Source: CAXBNB01 sp040151475 (lineage in GTDB: Bacteria; Bacteroidota; Bacteroidia; Cytophagales; Cyclobacteriaceae). From it: a stretch of DNA of 64,000 bases. The stretch's first letter is position 1. The number at the start of each line of letters is the position of its first letter. Shown in pieces: positions 24,895 through 34,680 of this stretch. Both the position numbers and the translations under genes were made by a program. The notes under the pieces were generated by a model. That model worked only from the letters and a program-made list of their open reading frames with translations, was not told where the DNA came from and did no database searches. The DNA is taken from assembly GCF_040151475.1 (NCBI RefSeq), contig NZ_JBDKWG010000151.1, forward strand, positions 1 to 64,000. Reading direction: 5' to 3'.

Positions 24895-26958
24895 ATGGAA
24901 AAGCATAACCACGATCATCACAAGCATCACCATCATGAGCATGATACCGGGATTGAAAAGTCTCATTCATCGGAGCATCAAACCATCAACAAATCAGACC
25001 ATCAGCATGGACACCACGATCACCACGCCATGATGATCGAAGATTTCAAAAAGCGTTTTTGGATTTCTCTGGTGCTCACTGTACCGATTCTGGCACTATC
25101 TCACATGATCCAGCAATTAATTGGATTTGAGATTACCTTTTTCGGTGATCAGTATGTACTTTTTGGCCTTTCGTCTATCCTCTTTTTCTATGGAGGATGG
25201 CCTTTCCTCAAAGGACTTTGGGACGAGCTAAAAGACAAAAACCCGGGAATGATGACCCTGATCGCAGTGGCCATTACCGTGGCTTACGTGTACAGCTCGG
25301 CAGTGGTTTTTGGTTTGGAGGGAATGGACTTCTTCTGGGAGTTGGCTACTCTGATTGTCATCATGCTGCTAGGGCATTGGATCGAGATGAAATCGGTCAT
25401 GGGTGCATCAAGAGCGCTCGAATTACTGGTGCAGATGATGCCTTCCGAAGCGCATTTGGTACAAGGAGACCAAATCAAGGACATCAAGGTTGATCAACTG
25501 AAAAAGGAGGATATCATCCTGATAAAAGCCAATGAGAAAATACCTGCGGACGGCACAGTGGTGGATGGGGAAAGCCACCTGGACGAAAGCATGCTCACCG
25601 GTGAGAGCAAGCCGGTGAAAAAATCCAAAGGAGACCAGGTCATTGGTGGATCGGTAAATGGCAGCCAGTCCATCAAAGTAAAGGTGTCCAAAACCGGCAA
25701 AGAAAGCTACCTAAACAAAGTGATCACTTTGGTGGAAGAGGCTCAGAAAGCCAAATCCAAAACCCAAAATCTGGCCAACATTGCCGCCAGATGGCTCACG
25801 TTCATTGCCATTGGTGCCGGCACGATTACACTGGTAACCTGGATCAGTCTGGGCAAACCGTTGGACTTTGCCCTGGAGCGGATGGTGACCGTCATGGTTA
25901 TTTCCTGTCCACACGCATTGGGTTTGGCCATTCCATTGGTCGTAGCAATTTCCACAGCTGTTTCCGCAAGCAAAGGCTTGCTAATCCGTAACCGTACCGC
26001 TTTTGAAAATGCCCGGAAAATTACTGCAATGGTATTTGACAAGACCGGGACTCTGACCGAAGGGAAGTTTGGGGTTTCACGATATGAGAGTCTGACGGAT
26101 GATATAGACAAAGAAGAGCTATTGGCCTTTGCCGCTTCGTTGGAGCAGCAGTCCGAGCATCCAATTGCTCAAGGCATTGTGAAAGTAGCGAAAGAGGCAG
26201 GTCTGACATTGAAAAAGGTTGAAAATTTTGAATCGCTGACGGCCAAGGGCATTCAGGGCAAGATCGATGGACAAAACTGGAAAGTGGTCAGCCCCGGCTA
26301 TCTGAAAGAAAACAACATAAACATCCCTGAACAGGCAGGATCTGATGCCGCAGAAACCATAGTTTTTGTGCTTTTGGAAGAAAAGTTGATTGGCTTCATA
26401 GCCTTGTCCGATCAAATCAGGGAAGAAAGCCCTAAGGCCATCGAAACGCTTCGGGAAAAAGGCATGAAACTATACATGGCTACCGGTGACAATGAGAAAA
26501 CGGCCAAAGCAGTAAGCGACAAACTTGGGCTGGATGGCTACTATAGCGAAGTGCTTCCACACCAAAAAGTAGACATCATCAAGAAACTTCAGAAAGAAGG
26601 CCACTTTGTGGCTATGACGGGTGATGGGGTAAATGATGCCCCTGCACTGGCACAAGCCAATGTGGGTATTGCTGTAGGTTCAGGTACCGATGTGGCAGCC
26701 GAAACAGCCGATATCATATTGGTTAACAGCAACCCAAAGGACATTGCCAACCTGGTACTGTTTGGCAGGGCCACTTACAACAAAATGATCCAGAACCTCG
26801 CTTGGGCTACCGGCTACAACGCAATTGCATTGCCTTTGGCCACAGGGTTTATCCCCGGCCTGGTGATTAGTCCTGCTATAGGCGCAGTATTCATGAGCCT
26901 GAGTACGATCATAGTGGCCATTAATGCGCAATTGCTGAAAAGGAAGATGAAAAGCTGA
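24895..26958 (+). CDS. copB: copper-type P1B-3 ATPase (CopB-like)
   Basis: The 687-residue protein has a His-rich N-terminus (about 1-47, HNHDHHKHHHHEHD) in place of HMA domains. Eight membrane helices carry the ion-site motif CPHALGLAIP (C at about 338), the mark of the CPH-type (P1B-3) pumps that export Cu or Ag. The actuator loop has LTGES (about 240), the phosphorylation site is DKTGTLTEG (D382), and MTGDGVNDAPAL is the hinge. It pumps metal from the cytosol to the periplasm, where the Cus system can expel it. It ends the long accessory operon beginning near 12.5 kb. Confidence 0.93.
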   Translation: MEKHNHDHHKHHHHEHDTGIEKSHSSEHQTINKSDHQHGHHDHHAMMIEDFKKRFWISLVLTVPILALSHMIQQLIGFEITFFGDQYVLFGLSSILFFYGGWPFLKGLWDELKDKNPGMMTLIAVAITVAYVYSSAVVFGLEGMDFFWELATLIVIMLLGHWIEMKSVMGASRALELLVQMMPSEAHLVQGDQIKDIKVDQLKKEDIILIKANEKIPADGTVVDGESHLDESMLTGESKPVKKSKGDQVIGGSVNGSQSIKVKVSKTGKESYLNKVITLVEEAQKAKSKTQNLANIAARWLTFIAIGAGTITLVTWISLGKPLDFALERMVTVMVISCPHALGLAIPLVVAISTAVSASKGLLIRNRTAFENARKITAMVFDKTGTLTEGKFGVSRYESLTDDIDKEELLAFAASLEQQSEHPIAQGIVKVAKEAGLTLKKVENFESLTAKGIQGKIDGQNWKVVSPGYLKENNINIPEQAGSDAAETIVFVLLEEKLIGFIALSDQIREESPKAIETLREKGMKLYMATGDNEKTAKAVSDKLGLDGYYSEVLPHQKVDIIKKLQKEGHFVAMTGDGVNDAPALAQANVGIAVGSGTDVAAETADIILVNSNPKDIANLVLFGRATYNKMIQNLAWATGYNAIALPLATGFIPGLVISPAIGAVFMSLSTIIVAINAQLLKRKMKS

Positions 26959-26974
26959 ACTATTTAGGAATCCC

Positions 26975-27030
26975 CAAGGGTACTTGCCGACTTTTGCAAT
27001 ACCCTTGCACATTAATTTTGCGTATATTTG
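26975..27030 (+). promoter_or_regulatory. operator-like dyad and promoter before the Czc-type cluster
   Basis: CAAGGGTA (26975-26982) and TACCCTTG (27000-27007) form a perfect 8-bp dyad with a 17-base gap. A -7 element TATATTTG lies at 27023-27030. Only seven bases separate that box from the ATG at 27038, so the mRNA may have a very short or no leader. The dyad overlaps the place of the -33 element. A metal-responsive regulator is the likely binder, and the Fur-family and ArsR-family proteins of the island are candidates. Confidence 0.55.
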
Positions 27031-27037
27031 CAGGCAA

Positions 27038-27433
27038 ATGAATTCCATTCTATCCATATCGTTCAGCTTTCTGTTCCTGATGCAGGCAATGGGACCTACT
27101 TTGGATTTATGTTGTGAATTAGCAAAGCTTCCGGTGCTTTTTGAACACTACGAGGAATATGCAGAACATAATGGAACTTCATTCGCAGAGTTTATTGACT
27201 TTCATTATGGTGACGGGCAAAATGCAAAAGGCCACCATGATGACGAGCATGACAAAAACTTACCTTTTCACGGTCAGCACCAGTGCTGTCACGGATACAC
27301 TTACATAGCCCAACTATGGGGGTATACAGAAATGACTCCCATTCATATTACAACAGAAATAAGAGCAACACGCTATAGTTTTTCTCTTTGTTCTGAGTAC
27401 TCAGAATCCCCTTTTCAGCCTCCCAAGGCCTGA
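27038..27433 (+). CDS. small His/Cys-rich exported protein before the RND-TolC fusion
   Basis: The product has 131 residues from ATG 27038. A signal peptide (NSILSISFSFLFLMQAMG) is followed by LDLCCELAKLPVLFEHYEEY, an acidic helix, then GHHDDEHDKNLPFHGQHQCCH and a C-terminal part without clear motif. The two CC pairs and His cluster suggest metal binding. It occupies the same slot before the RND gene that the HYC_CC_PP-type proteins occupy before other pumps in this window, and has a similar size, but I cannot place it in a named family. Confidence 0.65.
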   Translation: MNSILSISFSFLFLMQAMGPTLDLCCELAKLPVLFEHYEEYAEHNGTSFAEFIDFHYGDGQNAKGHHDDEHDKNLPFHGQHQCCHGYTYIAQLWGYTEMTPIHITTEIRATRYSFSLCSEYSESPFQPPKA

Positions 27434-27581
27434 TTTACCGGGCAATTTTCAAAATCAACCTTTGAATCATTGCATTTGTGCAATGCTGTAAGGTGCATTT
27501 TGCTATTTCCGTCCGGCATTCCACCGATGGGCATTTTTGCCCCAATCAATTCATTAAATCAGGATTCAAAATGCAAAATAA

Positions 27582-30500
27582 ATGCTGGATAAAATCATTC
27601 AATTTTCAGTCAAAAACAAACTGATCATTGGCCTGCTCACGCTGGGCCTGGTCATTTGGGGAGGCTACTCGCTTACACAGCTTCCCATTGATGCCGTACC
27701 GGATATTACAAACAATCAAGTACAGGTTATCACCTCTTCCCCATCTCTGGCGGCAGAAGAAGTAGAACGTTTAATCACATTCCCCATCGAAATCACCATG
27801 GCCACCATCCCAGAACTGGACGAGATCCGTTCATTCTCCCGTTTTGGGCTGTCTGTGGTGACCATCGTGTTCAAAGAAGATGTGGATGTGTATTGGGCTC
27901 GTCAGCAGGTAAACGAACGCCTGGCCGATGTGCAAGCCCAAATCCCACCGGGAGTGGGTCAGCCGGGTATGGCCCCCATTACTACCGGATTGGGGGAAAT
28001 TTATCAATATGTGGTAGGTACCGAACCGGGCTATGAAGATCAATATGACGCCCGTGAGTTACGGACGATCCAGGACTGGATTGTGCGAAGGCAGTTGCTC
28101 GGTACTCCAGGGGTGGCGGATGTAAGCAGCTTTGGAGGCTATCTCAAGCAATATGAAATTGCCATAGACCCGGACAGGCTCAAGGCCATGAACGTTTCTA
28201 TAGCCGATATTTTTCAGGCACTGGAAGAAAACAACGAGAATACCGGAGGGGCTTATATCGAGAAAAACCTCAGTGCCTATTTCATCCGAAGTGAAGGTCT
28301 GGTAAGCGACATGGATGACATCCGTAACATGCTCATCAAAAATAATCAGGATGGAATTCCTGTCCTCATAAAAGATGTGGCAAAGGTACAGCTTGGGAAT
28401 GCAGTACGGTATGGCGCCACTACTCGGGATGGTGAAGGCGAGGTGGTTAGCGCCATTGTAATGATGCTGAAAGGAGAAAACTCAGCTGATGTTATTGAGA
28501 ATGTGAAGAACCGAATCGCTGAGATACGCAAAACATTACCGGAGGGAGTTACCATTGAGCCTTTTCTGGACCGTACAAAATTGGTAAACACTGCCATCGG
28601 TACAGTGAGCAAAAACCTGGCTGAAGGAGCCTTGATCGTGATCTTCGTTTTGTTGCTGCTGCTGGGAAATCTCCGTGCAGGTTTGATTGTAGCATCGGTA
28701 ATTCCCCTTGCGCTCATTTTTGCCTTTGGCATGATGAACCTCTTTGGTGTGTCGGGCAACCTGATGAGTTTGGGAGCTATTGATTTTGGGTTGATTGTGG
28801 ACGGAGCGGTGATCATTGTAGAGGCTACCCTCCATCACCTGGGTTTACTGAAACTTGGAAGAAAACTTACCCAGCAGGAAATGGACCAGGAGGTTTATCA
28901 ATCTGTAAGCAAAATAAGGAACTCAGCCGCATTCGGGGAGATCATTATTCTCATCGTGTACCTGCCCATCCTTGCTTTAGTAGGGATAGAAGGCAAAATG
29001 TTTGGCCCTATGGCACAGACTGTAAGCTTTGCTATACTGGGTGCTTTTATCCTTTCGCTTACCTATGTACCCATGATGTCCGCTCTTGTACTAAGTAAAA
29101 AGACGGAATACAAACCCAATATTTCAGACAAGATCATGGCTTTCTTTCATAAACTGTACGACCCGACAATTCGTTGGGCGATGCAAAAACGGCCATTGAT
29201 GTTAGCCATTGCACTTGGATTATTTGGCACCTCCCTTTGGGTTTTTTCCAATATGGGAGGGGAATTTATTCCAACACTTGAGGAAGGCGACTTTGCGGTA
29301 GAAACCCGGGTGATTACAGGAAGTTCCTTACAAAATACGGTTGCAGCTACTACCCAGGCGGAAAAAATTCTACTCGAACAGTTCCCGGAAGTAAAGCAGG
29401 TAGTATCAAAAATTGGTGCAGGAGAAATCCCGACCGATCCCATGCCGGTAGAAGCTGCTGACATGATGGTGATTCTAAAAAACAAAGATGAATGGGTCAC
29501 AGCCTCTAACAGGGAAGAACTGGCCAACAAAATGGCCGAAGCTCTGGAGGTCATTCCGGGAGTTACTTTTGGATTTCAACAACCCATCCAGATGCGCTTT
29601 AACGAACTCATGACAGGGGTTCGTCAGGATGTGGCGGTTAAGATATACGGAGAGGATCTCAATGAGCTTTCGGAGTATGCCGAACAGATAGGACGGCTGG
29701 CTTCTGGTGTGGAAGGAGCTGAGGATTTGTACATAGAAGAGGTAACTGGTGTACCGCAAATTGTCATTAATTACAAACGAGACCAACTGGCGAAGTATGG
29801 CCTGAGCATTCGGGATGTAAACCGTTCGGTACAGGCAGCCTTTGCCGGGGCTTCAGCCGGACTGGTATATGAAAATGAAAAGCGTTTTGACCTGGTGGTC
29901 AGATTGGATAAGACCAACAGGGAGGATGTAGAGTCCGTTCGGAACCTTTACATCGCCCGCAAAGATGGGCACCAAATACCGCTCTACCAGGTGGCCGAAG
30001 TGGAAATCCAGGAAGGCCCTTACCAAATCCAGCGAGACGACACCCGCAGACGGATCATTGTAGCTTTCAATGTACGTAACCGGGATGTAGAAAGCATAGT
30101 AACCGAGCTTCAGCAGAAAATTGATGAATCGGTGGTATTTGCTCCTGGCTATACCGTTTCTTACGGTGGCCAGTTTGAAAACCTCGTGGAAGCCCGTGAA
30201 CGACTCTCCTTTGCCGTGCCGTTGGCCCTTCTATTGATTTTTGTATTGCTCTATTTCACCTTCGGTTCTATTAAACAGGGTATCCTCATTTTTACAGCCA
30301 TCCCACTTTCTGCTATTGGTGGCATCTTCGCTTTATGGCTCAGGGATATGCCTTTCAGTATTTCGGCAGGCGTTGGTTTCATCGCTTTGTTTGGGGTAGC
30401 AGTGTTGAATGGGATAGTGCTCATCAGCGAGTTCAATCACCTGAAAAAAGATGGTATCTCCGATATTTTCGAGCGGATTTACAAAGGCACAAGTGTACGT

Positions 30501-31958
30501 CTGCGCCCGGTAATCATGACGGCTGCCGTGGCTTCCCTGGGCTTTCTGCCCATGGCGCTTTCTCAATCAGGTGGAGCAGAAGTACAGCGTCCGCTGGCCA
30601 CTGTGGTGATTGGCGGGTTGATCACTGCTACTTTCCTGACACTGGTTGTATTGCCTATCCTTTACTATTATTTTGAAAGAGGGATTAAAGTAAAACCCGG
30701 AGCAGTAGCACCTTTGTTGATTATCGGTCTCTTTTTCTTCCAGTTTCAAGAAGTAAAGGCACAGGAATCACCTGCTTCCTTTCAGTCACTGGATGAGGCG
30801 ATACAAGTAGCGATTCAAAACAATCCGACCCTGAAGGCAGCAGACCTGCAAACCCAACAGGAACGAGCATTAAAAGGTGCCAGCTGGAATTTGTCCAAAA
30901 CCAATTTCAGCCTTACACATGGGCAGTACAACAGCATTTACGACAATGACAACCAGTTCAATATCTCTCAATCCATCGAATTCCCTACGGTTTATGCCAA
31001 TCAAAACAAGCTGGCCAAAGCGAGGATGGAAGCAAGCGAATGGCGGAAAAACGCTACGCAAAACGAACTGGTGCAGCAGGTAAAAGCTACTTGGTATATT
31101 CTTTGGTTTGAAAAAAGCAAAAGACAGTTATTGCTGGAGCAGGACAGCCTTTACCAGCGCTTTGTGAGGGCAGCAGGTCTTCGTTATCAAACCGGGGAAA
31201 GCAACTTGCTTGAGAAAGCAACAGCAGAGTCGCAGGTGGCGGAAATAAAAGTCATGTTGCAGCAAAACCAGTCCGATATTGAAATCTATCAGACCCAGCT
31301 ACAAACCTTACTCAACCTGGAAAGCCCGATAGATATCACCGTGGGCAACCTGAAAGCAAGGGAAAGCAGTGTATTACTAGATACGCAAGGCATTGCGAAT
31401 AACCCAACACTTGCCTGGTTCCGCCAACAAATGGAGGTAGCTGAAAGAGAAAAGTCGGTGGAGAAATCACGGCTACTACCGGATCTCACGGTAGGTTATT
31501 TCAACCAGTCTCTCAATGGACCCAATCAGGATTTGGATGGCAACCCGGTCACTTTCACTTCCAGCGACCGCTTTACCGGTTTTCAGGTAGGAATAGCCAT
31601 CCCCATTTTTGGTGCCAAGTCGCAAGGATCGGTCATCAAGGCTGCCGAATTGAAAAAGCAGGAAAACGAAGCAAGGCTACAAGCGGTGACCAACGAACTG
31701 CAAGGCAGGCTAAGGTCTCTCATTCAGCAGTACCAAAAATTTCAGACCAGTATCGACTACTACGAGCAAAACGCCCTGCCTCAGGCAGAGCTAATTCTCA
31801 AACAAGCTCAGAAAGGATTTGAAAACGGGGAAATTGGCTATGTAGAATACATCCAGGGACTTAACCGGGCATTGACAGTCCGGTTTAATTACCTGGACAT
31901 TCTCAACCAATACAACCAGACCATTATCCAGATCGAGTTTATCTCAGGCGTTCAATAA
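27582..31958 (+). CDS. czcA: CzcA/CusA-type RND pump fused to a TolC-like domain
   Basis: The 1458-residue protein is a natural fusion. Residues 1-1040 form the RND pump: MLDKIIQFSVKNKLIIGLL start, VDAVPDITNNQVQV, the TM4 proton-relay region DFGLIVDGAVIIVE, and the end ATFLTLVVLPILYYY. Residues about 1045-1062 (a hydrophobic run ending EVKAQ) look like an internal signal peptide. Residues 1063-1458 are a TolC-type outer-membrane factor (SLDEAIQVAIQNNPTLKAAD). DFGLIVD with two acidic residues fits divalent cation pumps (Zn, Co, Cd). How one chain reaches both membranes is unclear; cleavage at the internal signal is probable. The adaptor gene follows after 14 bases. Confidence 0.92.
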   Translation: MLDKIIQFSVKNKLIIGLLTLGLVIWGGYSLTQLPIDAVPDITNNQVQVITSSPSLAAEEVERLITFPIEITMATIPELDEIRSFSRFGLSVVTIVFKEDVDVYWARQQVNERLADVQAQIPPGVGQPGMAPITTGLGEIYQYVVGTEPGYEDQYDARELRTIQDWIVRRQLLGTPGVADVSSFGGYLKQYEIAIDPDRLKAMNVSIADIFQALEENNENTGGAYIEKNLSAYFIRSEGLVSDMDDIRNMLIKNNQDGIPVLIKDVAKVQLGNAVRYGATTRDGEGEVVSAIVMMLKGENSADVIENVKNRIAEIRKTLPEGVTIEPFLDRTKLVNTAIGTVSKNLAEGALIVIFVLLLLLGNLRAGLIVASVIPLALIFAFGMMNLFGVSGNLMSLGAIDFGLIVDGAVIIVEATLHHLGLLKLGRKLTQQEMDQEVYQSVSKIRNSAAFGEIIILIVYLPILALVGIEGKMFGPMAQTVSFAILGAFILSLTYVPMMSALVLSKKTEYKPNISDKIMAFFHKLYDPTIRWAMQKRPLMLAIALGLFGTSLWVFSNMGGEFIPTLEEGDFAVETRVITGSSLQNTVAATTQAEKILLEQFPEVKQVVSKIGAGEIPTDPMPVEAADMMVILKNKDEWVTASNREELANKMAEALEVIPGVTFGFQQPIQMRFNELMTGVRQDVAVKIYGEDLNELSEYAEQIGRLASGVEGAEDLYIEEVTGVPQIVINYKRDQLAKYGLSIRDVNRSVQAAFAGASAGLVYENEKRFDLVVRLDKTNREDVESVRNLYIARKDGHQIPLYQVAEVEIQEGPYQIQRDDTRRRIIVAFNVRNRDVESIVTELQQKIDESVVFAPGYTVSYGGQFENLVEARERLSFAVPLALLLIFVLLYFTFGSIKQGILIFTAIPLSAIGGIFALWLRDMPFSISAGVGFIALFGVAVLNGIVLISEFNHLKKDGISDIFERIYKGTSVRLRPVIMTAAVASLGFLPMALSQSGGAEVQRPLATVVIGGLITATFLTLVVLPILYYYFERGIKVKPGAVAPLLIIGLFFFQFQEVKAQESPASFQSLDEAIQVAIQNNPTLKAADLQTQQERALKGASWNLSKTNFSLTHGQYNSIYDNDNQFNISQSIEFPTVYANQNKLAKARMEASEWRKNATQNELVQQVKATWYILWFEKSKRQLLLEQDSLYQRFVRAAGLRYQTGESNLLEKATAESQVAEIKVMLQQNQSDIEIYQTQLQTLLNLESPIDITVGNLKARESSVLLDTQGIANNPTLAWFRQQMEVAEREKSVEKSRLLPDLTVGYFNQSLNGPNQDLDGNPVTFTSSDRFTGFQVGIAIPIFGAKSQGSVIKAAELKKQENEARLQAVTNELQGRLRSLIQQYQKFQTSIDYYEQNALPQAELILKQAQKGFENGEIGYVEYIQGLNRALTVRFNYLDILNQYNQTIIQIEFISGVQ

Positions 31959-31972
31959 AAAGAAATCAACAA

Positions 31973-33175
31973 ATGAAAAATACAATCAAATACATCAACA
32001 GAATCTCAATAGTTTTTATACTGGGATTGACTATTGCCTCCTGTGGTTCAAAAAATGAAGGAACAACAGAGGAGCATCACGAAGAAGGTGAGAATACGGT
32101 AGAACTCACTGAGGCACAATACGATCAGGCAGACATTCAGATTGGAAATGCCGAAAGAAAGGTTATCGGTTCTGAGCTACGGGTTAATGGAGTGATTGAC
32201 GTGCCTCCTCAGAGCAATATTTCCATCAACATGCCCTATGGTGGCTTTGTGAAATATACCGAAATGCTGCCGGGCAGCAAAGTGAAAAAAGGTCAGCTTT
32301 TGGTAGTGATTGAAAATCCGGAGTTTATCCAGTTCCAACAGGATTATCTTGAGGGCTTGGCCAATCAGGAATTTCTGAAAGCAGAATATGACCGTCAGAA
32401 GGAGTTGTTTGATGAAAAGGTGGCCTCTGGCAAAACCTTTCAACAGGCTAAAAGTGACTACCTGGCCAATGAGGCACGAATTAAAAGCATGGAAGAACGT
32501 TTGAAAATTATCGGTTTCAATCCTGCTAAAATTGAAGGAGGTACAGTATCTGCTTCGGTCAATATTTATGCACCGGTAACAGGCTCGGTCCGTGAAGTGT
32601 ACACCAATATAGGCAAGTACATCAACCCACAGGATGTGATCATGGACATCACCAATGCCGAGGATCTGCATGTGGAACTGACGGTATATGAAAACGACAT
32701 CCCACGGGTAAGGGAAGGCCAGCGCATCCGGTTTGCCCTGGCAAATTCACCTGAAGAATGGCGGGAAGCTGAAGTCTTCCTGATAGGCAGTGGGGTTAGG
32801 GAAGACCGTTCAGTAACCGTACATGGGCATTTAAAAAAGATGCATGAAGACCTGAAGCCGGGCATGTATGTAGCTGCCAGAATCGAAACCGACAGTAATG
32901 AAGTGCTTGCTGCCCCGGAAGCCTCCATTGTGCGGTTTGGCGGCAAACAATACGTTTTTTCATATGCGGGTAAGAAATCAGAGAACGGTGAAACCGTACA
33001 CGATTTTGAAATGCTGGAAGTCATCAAGGGATATACCGAAGACGGCTATACGCAGATTTCGTTGGCCGATACAGCGGAGGACTTGAGTAACATTCAACTT
33101 GTCACCAAAGGTGCCTTCACCTTGTTGGCTAAAGCCAAAAATACCGAAGAAGAAGGAGGAGGACACGGGCATTAA
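31973..33175 (+). CDS. czcB: CzcB-type RND adaptor lipoprotein
   Basis: The 400-residue protein has lipobox IASCGSKNEG and a His/Glu patch (EEHHEEGEN). Membrane-fusion domains follow: the lipoyl part (INMPYGGFVKYTEMLPGSKVKKGQLLVVIENPEFIQFQQDYL), a helical hairpin (about 130-170), and the beta-barrel (VHGHLKKMHEDLKPGMYVAARIE). It ends in GGGHGH, a possible metal site. ENPEF and QFQQDYLE recur in the chromosomal adaptor at 49809-50978, so both belong to one subfamily. It bridges the fused RND-TolC pump. The next gene (Fur family) follows after 14 bases. Confidence 0.92.
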   Translation: MKNTIKYINRISIVFILGLTIASCGSKNEGTTEEHHEEGENTVELTEAQYDQADIQIGNAERKVIGSELRVNGVIDVPPQSNISINMPYGGFVKYTEMLPGSKVKKGQLLVVIENPEFIQFQQDYLEGLANQEFLKAEYDRQKELFDEKVASGKTFQQAKSDYLANEARIKSMEERLKIIGFNPAKIEGGTVSASVNIYAPVTGSVREVYTNIGKYINPQDVIMDITNAEDLHVELTVYENDIPRVREGQRIRFALANSPEEWREAEVFLIGSGVREDRSVTVHGHLKKMHEDLKPGMYVAARIETDSNEVLAAPEASIVRFGGKQYVFSYAGKKSENGETVHDFEMLEVIKGYTEDGYTQISLADTAEDLSNIQLVTKGAFTLLAKAKNTEEEGGGHGH

Positions 33176-33189
33176 AATGAAGGACACGT

Positions 33190-33606
33190 ATGATCAAAGA
33201 ACTCGAAAATAAACTCAAAGAAAAGGATATCCGACCAACAGCCATGCGGCTGTTGGTGCTGGAAGCCCTGACCAGTCAGGAGGCCGCCATCAGCCTTTCT
33301 GACCTGGAAAAGGCATTTGAAAAGTCAGACAGGGTGACACTATTCCGCACCCTGAAGACCTTTCAGGAAAACGGACTGGTGCACAGTATAGATGACGGTA
33401 CCGGAGCACCTAAATACGCCTTGTGCGAAGAGGGATGCGAGTGCAATATCGAACGGGACTTGCACGTACATTTCCATTGCCGGGTGTGTAGTGAAACCTT
33501 CTGTTTGCCCAAGTACAAAATCCCTGAAATTGACCTGCCAAGCAAGTTCATGGGCGAAGAAGCCAACCTGGTGGTAAAGGGTGTTTGCGGGAAGTGTGCA
33601 GGATGA
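33190..33606 (+). CDS. Fur-family metalloregulator
   Basis: The 138-residue protein has the Fur/Zur/PerR layout. A winged-helix DNA-binding domain (about 1-80, DIRPTAMRLLVLEAL... SDRVTLFRTLKTFQENGLVHSI) is followed by a dimerisation domain with HVHFHCRVCSETFCLP and a final VCGKCAG, giving the structural Zn CxxC pairs. In this position, between divalent efflux genes, a Zn or Cd/Ni sensor is the likely role, and one target may be the TACCCTTG dyad near 27.0 kb (inference). It follows czcB in the same operon. Confidence 0.85.
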   Translation: MIKELENKLKEKDIRPTAMRLLVLEALTSQEAAISLSDLEKAFEKSDRVTLFRTLKTFQENGLVHSIDDGTGAPKYALCEEGCECNIERDLHVHFHCRVCSETFCLPKYKIPEIDLPSKFMGEEANLVVKGVCGKCAG

Positions 33607-33664
33607 AAATTGCAATGACTGTGCATTGTGTTTACACGTATTTTCAGATAAAACACTTAACGCT

Positions 33665-34033
33665 ATGAAGTTTAACACTGCCATGCCTAAGGGCCTCAAA
33701 CCACACTATCGTCAGGAGCTCATTCTGTACAAAGAAAAACTCGCCAAGCGTCACCTTCAGGAAGCTTGGCGACATCTGGAGCGGGCGCACGTCCTTGGTC
33801 AGCCCTATCCATACCAGCACTCGGAAGCGCATTGGCTTATGCTCCGGTTCGGCTTCATGATCAAGGATTGGGCAGAAATCCGGGGGCAGATTCTTAGGCT
33901 ATTTGTAGGAGGAGTAAAATCCTTTGTAGGTAAAGTACCTGTAGGCAATACCGGAGGAGCCAATGTTCCGCCTCTTTTGCCCATGGAAATCCCAGAAGAC
34001 CTGAAGGCAATAATAGATCAATTCAAAAAATAA
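33665..34033 (+). CDS. DUF3703 protein
   Basis: The product has 122 residues from ATG 33665; an earlier in-frame ATG at 33581 overlaps the Fur gene and is less likely. The protein is soluble and helical, with MPKGLKPHYRQELILYKEKLAKRHLQEAWRHLERAHVLGQPYPYQHSEAHWLMLRFG, the signature of DUF3703. Conserved His and Trp residues (HLERAHVLGQ, HSEAHW) could bind a metal. Members occur beside divalent-metal exporters and metalloregulators. The function is unknown. Confidence 0.85.
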   Translation: MKFNTAMPKGLKPHYRQELILYKEKLAKRHLQEAWRHLERAHVLGQPYPYQHSEAHWLMLRFGFMIKDWAEIRGQILRLFVGGVKSFVGKVPVGNTGGANVPPLLPMEIPEDLKAIIDQFKK

Positions 34034-34047
34034 ATTGATACAAGACT

Positions 34048-34665
34048 ATGACCACCTTGCTCACTGGTACCATCATGCTCAGCCTCCTCCACGGGCTGAT
34101 TCCCAGCCACTGGCTGCCGGTGCTGGCTCTGAAAGAAAGTTTTGGCTGGCAAGGTAGCAAGACGGTTCGCATTGCGGCTATGGCAGCTTTGGCTCATTCG
34201 CTGAGTACCTTTCTGCTGGGCGTGTTTCTGGGCTTATTCAGCCTTTCACTGGCAGAAACGCTTAACAGTTACACCCGTTGGGTCATTCCTGCTTTGCTCA
34301 TTGCCATAGGGTTTTATTTCATCATCCAACACCACAGGCACCATCATTTTCACTTCAATGAAAAACAAAAGCTGGATCAGGCCGGAGCAACCCAAGTGGT
34401 GACCTTGCTGGTATTTATGATGTTTCTTTCGCCCTGCCTGGAAATTGAAGCCTACTTCCTGATGGCAGGTACTCATGGATGGCCGATGATCATGACAGTG
34501 GGCTTGCTCTACACCTTCGTTTCCGTGTTAGGGATCACGTTTTGGGTGTATCTCGCACAGAAAGGTCTGCACCGTTTCAACTGGCACAGGCTGGAGCATA
34601 ATACCGGGCTGGTTTCGGGGTGCATCCTCATTATCACAGGCATCATTTCCTTTTTCACACATTAA
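34048..34665 (+). CDS. polytopic membrane protein, NicO/RcnA-like metal exporter candidate
   Basis: The 205-residue protein has about six membrane helices. The first carries LLHGLIPSHWLPVLAL (H-x4-H), a later loop is HHRHHHFHF, and a helix has FLSPCLEIEAYFL. Such His-bearing helices and a His-rich loop resemble the NicO/RcnA nickel-cobalt exporter superfamily and related cation transporters. It stands between DUF3703 and the Zn/Cd ATPase, so export of Ni, Co or Zn is a reasonable guess. The family assignment is tentative. Confidence 0.55.
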   Translation: MTTLLTGTIMLSLLHGLIPSHWLPVLALKESFGWQGSKTVRIAAMAALAHSLSTFLLGVFLGLFSLSLAETLNSYTRWVIPALLIAIGFYFIIQHHRHHHFHFNEKQKLDQAGATQVVTLLVFMMFLSPCLEIEAYFLMAGTHGWPMIMTVGLLYTFVSVLGITFWVYLAQKGLHRFNWHRLEHNTGLVSGCILIITGIISFFTH

Positions 34666-34680
34666 AAAACTGACAAGCGT

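Noticed and set aside
33581..33664. N-terminal extension of the DUF3703 protein overlapping the Fur-family gene
   Set aside because: The extended part has no family similarity and overlaps a well-defined gene; the ATG at 33665 gives the usual family start.
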